From JBPBPI01 sp050954885 (GTDB lineage: Bacteria; Pseudomonadota; Alphaproteobacteria; Caedimonadales; Caedimonadaceae): 31,414 nt of DNA. The notes under the pieces are model-generated. The model was not told the origin of the DNA, ran no database searches, and was given only the letters and a program-made list of their open reading frames with translations. This document shows, piece by piece, positions 25,249-31,414 of the stretch. Both the position numbers and the translations under genes were made by a program. The stretch spans positions 1 through 31,414 of the forward strand of contig JBPBPI010000117.1 of NCBI GenBank assembly GCA_050954885.1. Direction: 5' to 3'. Positions within the stretch are counted from its first letter, which is position 1. Each line of letters starts with the position of its first letter.

Positions 25249-27132
25249 TTAATTTTTTGTCGTACTTTTTAAATAAATTTCTCGAAGAATATCATTGGCC
25301 TCAAGTAAACCACAGTCATGTTCAATCATGCATTTAATGATTCTGACAATGGGAAAGAAAGATATACGCCCGCCACTTTCGCGTTCAAGACGCTGCTTTT
25401 CACTTTTAAATTTTTCTATCATATGAAACAACATTTCTGCTTCTAGTAAAGGCTTAGTGAAATGATCTTTTTGATATAAGTTTTGAATAATTCGAATGGT
25501 ACGATCAATCAATTTATTATTAGAGGCCGCCACATCAATCATGATATTGCCCTCAATTTTACCCAGCCCCATCATTGTCAGATTGGAAATCATGTTAAGG
25601 GTTTGTTTTAAAATAATTGTTCTAACGATGCCTAAAGGATCAACAGAGCGGTCGGGGTTGTAAGTAATAATTAAAGGATGATCTACGATGGCAGATATTC
25701 CTGATAAAGATAAAGGTTTTTCTAAAATCGCAATTAAACTTGTGAGAGCACCTTGAGCTTTGGTATCTTTTAAAATCTGAAAAATATCTATGATTTCTTG
25801 ATTTTTACAAGAATCATTAATCACGCCAATTAGCATGTTTCCTTTTCTTTTAGGACGGTCAGCATAACAACCAAATCCTTGGCCATTCATATCGACAAGA
25901 ACAGTCTCTATTTCCTTAAGCTCATGTCGTGCTATAGGACGACCCATTAGATTTTCCCAAGCCGCCTGATTGTCTTTGGCACCTGAAACATAAGCCCGAA
26001 ACTCGGCTTTTTTACGTCCCTCTTCATGGATAAATCGAGGTGGATTGGTTGTAAAAGTTGGTGGTGTTTCTGTGGTATCAATCATAATTTCGCGAATGGC
26101 ACTTCTGGGACTGATGAATGTTGTATAACCCTCAGAAGTTTCATCTTTTGCACGGAAAAAATTTGCTTTTGGTGACAAAAATATTGCTATTTGTTGTTCT
26201 ACAATTGCCAAAATATCTTTAAAGTGTGCTTCAATTTGTTGATTGCCTTTTTCTAAATTTTCAATCATTTTGTCAAATACTTCAGCAGGCGGTGGACTGT
26301 TAATATCATGAAGATTCAAATAAAGCGCATTTAAGGCACCGCCCAAGATAAATTCAGCCAAACTTGCAGCTTGAAGCCTTGTAGATCCTGAAATTGCTTG
26401 AGGACCCGTGTCTATCATCAAAGGAATAACACCAAATTTATCAAAAAGATCTTGGGTACGAGCGGGGATGGATTTGCTGTTATAAAAATAGTAGACTTTG
26501 GCCCCTGCGTCGCGAGCAGCTATTCCGGCACCTACATTAAATTTTGCTGATCCACTTGCCGATACCAGGAATACGACATCTTTTTCTCGAAGACCATGCT
26601 GTTGAATTGTTTCTTTTCCGGATGATTCTGAATCTTCAAATCCTTCTTTTGCGCGGACAAAGGCGCCAATACCACCGGCGATAATGCCTTTAACAGTCTC
26701 TGCATTAGAATCTGATGCTTGATGAGCTGCGCGCCATTTTGAAGCTAAATCGACAGCGATCCTACCACTGGAGCCGGCACCTAAAAATATAATTTTACCT
26801 CCTTGATCCTGACTTTCTCTAAGTTGACAGTACACAAGATCCAAAAAATCTGACTGATATTGACGAATACCTTTAATAATTGTTTGATCAACTTGATTAA
26901 GTTGAGATAGTCCTTCAAGAGGATCTCTCTTAAAATTTTCACTCAAGTTTTTTGTAATGGGACAAATTTTTTCTGTCGTTGTGTTTTCAAAACTAAATTC
27001 TGCTTGGAAACGCCTATACTTTTCTTTTGGATCTAAGCTTTCTTCAAAAGGTGCTGTGGCACTTGTTGGCGCGACAAAATTTAAGCACCAAAAAAATAAA
27101 ACAAAGTAACCCTGAGAGATTTTAAATTTCAT
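25249..27132 (-). CDS. exported GCKR/MurQ-like double-SIS protein
   Basis: The 627-residue protein opens with a clear signal peptide: basic MKFKISQ, a hydrophobic core to about residue 22, and a cleavage region TSATA. A MurQ-type SIS domain follows: GAGSSGRIAVD near 116, IAGGIGAFVRAKEGFED, DVVFLVSASGSA and AISGSTRLQAASL. A second SIS-like half holds IEGNIMIDVAASNNKLIDR near residue 545. The length is that of glucokinase-regulatory-protein-like proteins, twice that of bacterial MurQ (about 300). At the position where MurQ has Glu of its DASEC motif, this protein reads DLASKW, so the acid is absent. This suggests sugar-phosphate binding or an altered reaction rather than MurNAc-6-P etherase activity. 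Signal peptide plus this family is unusual. Confidence 0.75.
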   Translation of the reverse strand: MKFKISQGYFVLFFWCLNFVAPTSATAPFEESLDPKEKYRRFQAEFSFENTTTEKICPITKNLSENFKRDPLEGLSQLNQVDQTIIKGIRQYQSDFLDLVYCQLRESQDQGGKIIFLGAGSSGRIAVDLASKWRAAHQASDSNAETVKGIIAGGIGAFVRAKEGFEDSESSGKETIQQHGLREKDVVFLVSASGSAKFNVGAGIAARDAGAKVYYFYNSKSIPARTQDLFDKFGVIPLMIDTGPQAISGSTRLQAASLAEFILGGALNALYLNLHDINSPPPAEVFDKMIENLEKGNQQIEAHFKDILAIVEQQIAIFLSPKANFFRAKDETSEGYTTFISPRSAIREIMIDTTETPPTFTTNPPRFIHEEGRKKAEFRAYVSGAKDNQAAWENLMGRPIARHELKEIETVLVDMNGQGFGCYADRPKRKGNMLIGVINDSCKNQEIIDIFQILKDTKAQGALTSLIAILEKPLSLSGISAIVDHPLIITYNPDRSVDPLGIVRTIILKQTLNMISNLTMMGLGKIEGNIMIDVAASNNKLIDRTIRIIQNLYQKDHFTKPLLEAEMLFHMIEKFKSEKQRLERESGGRISFFPIVRIIKCMIEHDCGLLEANDILREIYLKSTTKN

Positions 27133-27281
27133 AAAAATTACTTCCTGTTAAAGTTTTTTTAATTTTCTGTTTTTAAAATTAAAAACAGAGAGTTTTTTCA
27201 AAAGATAGCGCAATTGATATCGTAAATCTATGATACGAATGCCTAAAAAAGTTATTCTTTTTGTTTTCGGATGATCTTAGA

Positions 27282-27311
27282 TTGACATAAGTCCTGACTG
27301 TGTTCTTAAAT
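27282..27311 (+). promoter_or_regulatory. candidate promoter for etfBA
   Basis: A perfect -35 box TTGACA (27282-27287) is followed after 18 bases by TTAAAT (27306-27311), about 33 bases upstream of the etfB ATG. AGGGTGG near 27332-27338 acts as ribosome-binding site. The -10 match is imperfect. Confidence 0.45.
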
Positions 27312-27343
27312 AATATGAATAATTATAAAATAGGGTGGCTTTG

Positions 27344-28093
27344 ATGAAGATTTTAACTGCAATCAAACGGGTGCTGGATTATCATATCAAAGTTCGGATT
27401 AAGCCGGATCAAACAGGTGTTGATCTGACCAATCTTAAAATGTCCATGAATCCCTTTGATGAAATTGCTGTGGAAGAGGGTGTGAGATTGCGTGAATCCG
27501 GCAACGCAGATGAATTGATTGTGGTATCGATCGGCCCGCTGGTAGCACAAGATATTTTAAGATCAGCATTGGCCCTGGGCGCAGACCGCGCGATACTCGT
27601 TCAAACAGACGAATCTTATGAGCCATTGAATATCGCCAAGATTTTAAAATCGATTGTTGAACGTGAACAACCGGATTTAATTTTAATGGGCAAGCAAGCC
27701 ATCGACAACGATTGCAATCAAACAGGACAGATGTTATCGGCCTTATTGGGATGGCCTCAAGGCACTTTTATTTCTCAATTAACGCCCCAAGATAAGACCA
27801 TTCAAGTCATCCGAGAAGTCGATGGTGGCCATGAAACTCTCGAGATGACATTGCCAGCGGTGGTAACCACGGATTTACGCCTTAATATTCCTCGTTATCC
27901 TAAATTGCCCAATATCATGAAAGCCAAACAAAAACCTTTGGAAATTATGCCTTTGGAAAGCTTGGGTTTAACCTTAGCATCTCATCAAAAATTATTAAAG
28001 GTTACCCCACCTCAAAGCCGTCATGCTGGCATTAAAGTCAAAGATGTTGATGATTTGGTTCGCCATCTTCACGATCAAGCAAAGGTGATATAA
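27344..28093 (+). CDS. etfB: electron transfer flavoprotein beta subunit
   Basis: The 249-residue protein starts MKILTAIKRVLDYHIKVRIK and carries MNPFDEIAVEEGVRLRE, ALALGADRAILV and LMGKQAIDNDCNQTGQMLSALLGWPQ, the AMP-binding loop of EtfB. The C-terminal AMP/interaction segment KVTPP appears near 223. With EtfA it accepts electrons from acyl-CoA and other dehydrogenases and passes them to the ETF-quinone oxidoreductase. I use the ATG at 27344 rather than the upstream GTG (27335), because family proteins begin at MKI. The gene abuts etfA with no gap between the stop and the next ATG, so they are coupled. All landmarks are normal. Confidence 0.95.
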   Translation: MKILTAIKRVLDYHIKVRIKPDQTGVDLTNLKMSMNPFDEIAVEEGVRLRESGNADELIVVSIGPLVAQDILRSALALGADRAILVQTDESYEPLNIAKILKSIVEREQPDLILMGKQAIDNDCNQTGQMLSALLGWPQGTFISQLTPQDKTIQVIREVDGGHETLEMTLPAVVTTDLRLNIPRYPKLPNIMKAKQKPLEIMPLESLGLTLASHQKLLKVTPPQSRHAGIKVKDVDDLVRHLHDQAKVI

Positions 28094-29044
28094 ATGTCGA
28101 TTCTAATTATTTGCGAACACGATCATAAGGTTTTAAAACCGGCCAATCTTCATGTTATCTCGGCGGCACTGAGTTTAAATCTTCCTATCGATTTGTGGGT
28201 ACTAGGGCATCAATCTGATGCAGTTATTGAATCAGCCTCTCATATTCCTGGACTGCGCAACGTTTTAAAGACCCAGCATGAAAGCTTAAATGGTCAATGT
28301 GCTGAAATAATGGCAGAAGTCATTGCTGAAAAAGGCAAAGAGTATCAATATATTATGGCACCGGCCTCGACTTTTGGTAAGAATTTGATGCCGCGAGTGG
28401 CGGCGTTATTAGATCAATCACAACTGTCGGATGTTATGGCCATTGAAGGACCTGATGTTTTTGTGCGCCCTATCTATGCCGGCAATGCGATCGCCACCGT
28501 ACAATCTTTGGACGACATTAAAATTATGACCATTCGCATCACGGCCTTTTCTGCGGCACCCGCTCAAGGCGGGCAAATACCTGTTGACGTTGTTGACATG
28601 ACAAAACCTCAAGGACGTGCGTCTTGTTTGATTGATTATCATGAAGTTGTGTCTTCGCGACCTGAACTGACAGCCGCTCGGATTGTAGTATCGGGCGGGC
28701 GAGGACTTCAAAGTAAAGAAAATTTTAAACTGATTGAAGATTTAGCAGACACGCTGGGCGCTGGTGTTGGTGCCTCGCGGGCTGCTGTCGATGCCGGTTA
28801 TGTTCCCAACGATTATCAAGTGGGGCAAACCGGTAAAATCGTAGCCCCTGAGTTGTATATTGCGGTGGGTCTTTCCGGTGCCATTCAACATCTGGCCGGC
28901 ATGAAAGATAGCAAGATTATTGTGGCCATTAACAAAGATCCTGAAGCCCCTATTTTTCAAGTGGCCGATTATGGCTTGGTCGGTGATTTGTTTGACATTG
29001 TTCCTGCTTTGATCAATACTCTCAAATCAAAAACTTCAAATTAA
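28094..29044 (+). CDS. etfA: electron transfer flavoprotein alpha subunit
   Basis: The 316-residue protein has the EtfA N-domain (PASTFGKNLMPRVAALL near 97). The C-terminal FAD domain follows, with RIVVSGGRGLQSKENF, GVGASRAAVDAGYVPND, VGQTGKIVAPELYIAVGLSGAIQHLAG and VAINKDPEAPIFQVADYGLVGDL. These motifs bind FAD. The product pairs with EtfB to carry electrons in the cytoplasm. It starts directly after the etfB stop and ends 35 bases before a Sel1-repeat gene of unrelated function. Nothing is missing or odd. Confidence 0.95.
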   Translation: MSILIICEHDHKVLKPANLHVISAALSLNLPIDLWVLGHQSDAVIESASHIPGLRNVLKTQHESLNGQCAEIMAEVIAEKGKEYQYIMAPASTFGKNLMPRVAALLDQSQLSDVMAIEGPDVFVRPIYAGNAIATVQSLDDIKIMTIRITAFSAAPAQGGQIPVDVVDMTKPQGRASCLIDYHEVVSSRPELTAARIVVSGGRGLQSKENFKLIEDLADTLGAGVGASRAAVDAGYVPNDYQVGQTGKIVAPELYIAVGLSGAIQHLAGMKDSKIIVAINKDPEAPIFQVADYGLVGDLFDIVPALINTLKSKTSN

Positions 29045-29079
29045 CTATTTGAAATATATATTTAATTGAGTATTAAAAA

Positions 29080-29550
29080 ATGATCATGAAAATTTTAAAC
29101 AACAAGATATCAATGTTTTTTGTCCTAACATTCATGGCAACTCAAGATCAAACTTTGCAAGCGAGCAATCAAATTCCTAAGGTTTCACGAAAATTTGAGA
29201 AAAGCTTAAAACTTGCAAATCAAGGAGATGCAATAGCTCAATACAAGCTTGGATGTAGGTATTATCTTGGAAAAGGAATTGATCAAGATTTAGCAACAGC
29301 TTCTGAATGGTATCAAAAATCAGCTGAGCAAGGGTGTGCAGATGCTCAATATGCCCTTGGATTTATGTATGAATACGGGGAAGGTGTGGATAAAAATTTA
29401 TTGAAGGCTGGTATATGGTATTCAAAAGCAATTCTACAAGGACATATACAAGCTCGAAAAGATTTAGACAAATTGTTAGAAGTAGATATTTTTTATGGAA
29501 AAAAACAATTCTCGCAAAAAGAAGATGAGATTGAATCAATCTTTAAATAA
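29080..29550 (+). CDS. exported Sel1-repeat protein
   Basis: The 156-residue protein has a signal-like start (MKILNNKISMFFVLTFMATQ, after MIM) and then Sel1-like (TPR-type helical) repeats. One spans residues 48-83 (AQYKLGCRYYLGKGIDQDL, SEWYQKSAEQG) and another 84-119 (AQYALGFMYEYGEGVDKNL, GIWYSKAILQG). A partial third follows. Such proteins are protein-protein interaction scaffolds, often secreted or periplasmic, and enriched in host-associated bacteria. No partner can be seen here. The two ATGs (29080 and 29086) are both possible starts. A terminator follows at 29582, and it stands between etfA and motA as an apparent single-gene unit. Confidence 0.75.
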   Translation: MIMKILNNKISMFFVLTFMATQDQTLQASNQIPKVSRKFEKSLKLANQGDAIAQYKLGCRYYLGKGIDQDLATASEWYQKSAEQGCADAQYALGFMYEYGEGVDKNLLKAGIWYSKAILQGHIQARKDLDKLLEVDIFYGKKQFSQKEDEIESIFK

Positions 29551-29581
29551 TTGATTTAAGAAAAAATCAAAACTATTAAAC

Positions 29582-29613
29582 AGGATGTGGAATCGAATGT
29601 CGCATCCTTTTTT
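29582..29613 (+). terminator. intrinsic terminator after the Sel1-repeat gene
   Basis: GGATGTG (29583-29589) pairs with CGCATCC (29601-29607), including one G-U wobble, around an 11-base loop. It is followed by six T bases. Position is 32 bases after the Sel1 gene stop on the same strand. Confidence 0.7.
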
Positions 29614-29648
29614 GACATAATAAATTCATCCATAAAAATTTAATCTCT

Positions 29649-29675
29649 TTGGGATATTTCATAATAAAGTATAGT
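29649..29675 (+). promoter_or_regulatory. candidate promoter for motAB
   Basis: TTGGGA (29649-29654) and TATAGT (29670-29675), 15 bases apart, lie 47 bases before the motA start. A stronger -35 (TTGACA, 29612-29617) overlaps the preceding terminator's T tract but lacks a good -10 at the right distance. Evidence is weak. Confidence 0.25.
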
Positions 29676-29721
29676 AAGATTGTATCCGATCGCAAAATAA
29701 TAATAAAAATGGGGGATCGTC

Positions 29722-30588
29722 TTGTTTTTCATAGGGGCAGCTGTTGTATTTATTTGTGTATTTGGCGGGTTTGTGGTCATGGGTGGTCACATCGAGGTCT
29801 TGCTCGAGGGCGCTCCTAAAGAAATGGTCATCATTGGTGGTGCAGCCGTTGGTGCCTATCTGATTTCAAATTCTAAAACTGTGATTTCTGGTACGGGTCA
29901 GGCCATGAAAGACCTAATTAAAGGACCGCCTTTTAATAAACAAGATTATCTTGAATTGCTTAGCTTACTTTATCTAATTTTCAAATTAGCCAAAAGTAAA
30001 GGGATGTTGATGTTGGAATCCCATGTTGAAAATCCAGAAGAGAGTTCATTATTTAAACAATTCCCAAAGTTTTTAGAAAATCATCATGCCGTTACCTTTT
30101 TGTGTGATTATCTGCGCATAATGACGATGGGTACCGAAAATGCTCATCAAATGGAAGATGTTATGAATGAAGAACTGGAAACCCACCATCATGAACGTTC
30201 GCAAATGGCCGGTGCTTTCATGTCTATGGGCGATGGTCTGCCTGCATTAGGTATCGTGGCCGCGGTTTTGGGCGTGATTAAAACCATGGGTGCCATTGAT
30301 CAACCACCGCCTGTACTTGGTCGACTCATTGGAGGGGCTTTGGTGGGAACATTCCTGGGTGTTTTACTGGCTTACGGATTTGTGGGACCCATTGGAAATG
30401 CTTTGACAAACATTTATGCGTGCGAAGCCAAGTATTATCAATGTATCAAAGCGGGTTTGGTCGCTTTCATGAACGGATATCCACCCGCTGTGGCATTGGA
30501 ATTTGCCCGCAAAACTATTTTGTCGGATGTTCGACCTTCTTTTTACGATGTCGAGAAAACCGTGTCTGAATTACCCACCCAAGGTTGA
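29722..30588 (+). CDS. motA: flagellar stator protein MotA
   Basis: The 288-residue protein starts with a TTG (MFFIGAAVVFICVFGGFVVMGGHIEVL), matching the MotA first helix exactly; GGGGG lies seven bases upstream. The ATG at 29709 is out of frame. Further signatures are KSKGMLMLESHVENPEES (cytoplasmic loop, with charged residues that touch FliG), and the C-terminal helices GDGLPALGIVAAVLGVIKTMG and GRLIGGALVGTFLGVLLAYG. MotA forms the proton channel with MotB in the inner membrane. The length is normal. It precedes motB by nine bases. Function is probably lost with motB interrupted unless a second pair exists elsewhere. Confidence 0.92.
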   Translation: MFFIGAAVVFICVFGGFVVMGGHIEVLLEGAPKEMVIIGGAAVGAYLISNSKTVISGTGQAMKDLIKGPPFNKQDYLELLSLLYLIFKLAKSKGMLMLESHVENPEESSLFKQFPKFLENHHAVTFLCDYLRIMTMGTENAHQMEDVMNEELETHHHERSQMAGAFMSMGDGLPALGIVAAVLGVIKTMGAIDQPPPVLGRLIGGALVGTFLGVLLAYGFVGPIGNALTNIYACEAKYYQCIKAGLVAFMNGYPPAVALEFARKTILSDVRPSFYDVEKTVSELPTQG

Positions 30589-30597
30589 CAATAGATC

Positions 30598-31332
30598 ATG
30601 GCAAATTCTCCCGTCATTATTATCAAAAAAATAAAGAAAGTATCTCATGGGGGTCATCATGGCGGTGGTTGGAAGGTGGCTTATGCTGACTTTGTGACCG
30701 CAATGATGGCATTTTTTCTTCTTATGTGGCTTTTAAATGCGACCACCGAAGAGCAACGAAAGGGAATTTCTAATTATTTTGGCCCGCCTGGTGATCAAAT
30801 AGGGGCCGGTGGAAGTGGTGGTATATTGGGGGGAAAATCACTGGAAACCGAAGGAAATTTTCAAGATTCACGCGCCTCCTCACCCATGGATTCAAATCAC
30901 ATTAAAAAAGAAAGCGAAGAGCCGAGTGATGACGAAGACGTGGGAAAAACATCAGGTGATAAAAAAGGAGAGAGTAAAGACAAAAATTTAGAGGCCGCTC
31001 AAGCCCAAAAAGTCATTGAAAAGTTTGAATCTGAGAAATTTCGTGAGGCAGAGCAAGAACTTCGTCAAGCCATTCAAAAAATGCCTGATCTTAAAGATTT
31101 GGCGCAAAATCTTATTATCGATCAGACGCCTGAAGGGCTGCGGATTCAAATTGTGGACCAAAAACGCCTGAGTATGTTCCCAAGCGGCAGTGCCGATATG
31201 TATCCCTATACCCGTAAACTTTTGCAGTACGTCGAACAAATTGTCGAAAAGCTGCCTAATAAAATTTCCATCACAGGTCATACCGATGACAGGCCTTATT
31301 CAGAGGGCGCAAAATACACTATAGCTGATTGA
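30598..31332 (+). pseudogene. motB: flagellar stator protein MotB, truncated by IS insertion
   Basis: The first 244 codons are normal. The N-terminal transmembrane helix is WKVAYADFVTAMMAFFLLMW, with proton-accepting Asp31. A lysine/glutamate-rich linker (about 95-170) follows, and the OmpA-like peptidoglycan-binding domain begins near 177 (QTPEGLRIQIVD). The reading stops right after HTDDRPYSEGAKYT with IAD and TGA, where the family expects NWELSADRA and about 45-60 more residues. Since an IS630-like transposase start follows, the gene is interrupted at about 31318-31322 in an A/T dinucleotide context. Without the C-terminal half of the OmpA domain it cannot anchor the stator normally. The rest of the gene would lie beyond the element. 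Confidence 0.88.
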
Positions 31333-31414
31333 CGTAATGATTTGTCTTTGATATTTTGAGTGAATGAGTTACGGATATAGCATAGATTTAAGGGAACGTG
31401 TTCTGTTTTATATT
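31318..31414 (+). mobile_element. left end of an IS630-like insertion sequence and start of its transposase
   Basis: An open frame starts at ATG 31364 and runs to the window edge: MSYGYSIDLRERVLFYI. YSIDLRERV is the characteristic start of IS630-family (Tc1/mariner-like) transposases, whose first helix-turn-helix follows. The element should begin near 31319-31322, where motB homology stops. IS630 elements insert at TA and duplicate it; TATA at 31319-31322 fits that. The element's right end is beyond the window. Family call is from 17 residues and position only. Confidence 0.7.

Noticed and set aside
28418..28960. Minus-strand open frames opposite etfA
   Set aside because: The plus-strand EtfA reading is complete and strongly conserved.
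29709..29721. ATG upstream of motA as its start
   Set aside because: It is out of frame with MotA; the TTG at 29722 gives the family's N-terminus.

Overview
The window looks like AT-rich chromosomal DNA from a Gram-negative bacterium, most likely an alphaproteobacterium. Supporting genes are mlaA/mlaC, frataxin, folD, etfB/etfA, an entericidin-like lipoprotein, and motA/motB. Two insertion-sequence ends, a frameshifted type VI secretion gene and a broken motB suggest an ongoing decay of the kind seen in host- or protist-associated lineages such as Holosporales. That taxonomic placement is inference; no rRNA is present.

Region 1 (1-94) is the tail of a transposase and a possible IS end. Region 2 (127-15281) is one block of 11 minus-strand genes for surface polysaccharide. 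In order of transcription they are: a Wzx-type flippase, a two-domain oxidoreductase, a heparinase II/III-like protein, a WbuB-like glycosyltransferase, a WbpP/TviC-like epimerase, a WbpO/TviB-like UDP-sugar dehydrogenase, a polytopic GT-C-like membrane protein, an ArnC/GtrB-like glycosyltransferase, an AsnB-like amidotransferase, a SAM methyltransferase and an EmrE/ArnE-like small flippase. Dehydrogenase, epimerase and AsnB together suggest a HexNAc-uronic acid, possibly amidated. The small flippase, GT2 and polytopic protein together resemble a Gtr/Arn system that decorates a polymer in the periplasm.

Region 3 (15693-18539) holds tssG and a frameshifted tssF, two T6SS baseplate genes without the rest of the cluster. 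Region 4 (18678-20342) is an mlaA-mlaC lipid-transport operon with a candidate promoter and a clear terminator. Region 5 (20510-23311, plus strand) carries a DsbA-like oxidoreductase, cyaY and an ABC exporter, converging with folD and yggT (23287-24510, minus). Region 6 (25013-27132) has a 53-residue entericidin-like lipoprotein and a convergent, apparently exported GCKR/MurQ-like double-SIS protein, separated by a shared hairpin terminator.

Region 7 (27282-31414, plus) contains etfB-etfA, a Sel1-repeat protein, motA and a motB cut off inside its peptidoglycan-binding domain by an element whose first codons look like an IS630-family transposase.

I saw no rRNA, tRNA, CRISPR array or prophage. 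The best candidates for a second look are the exported GCKR/MurQ-like protein, the polysaccharide decoration and amidation modules, and the decay of tssF and motB.
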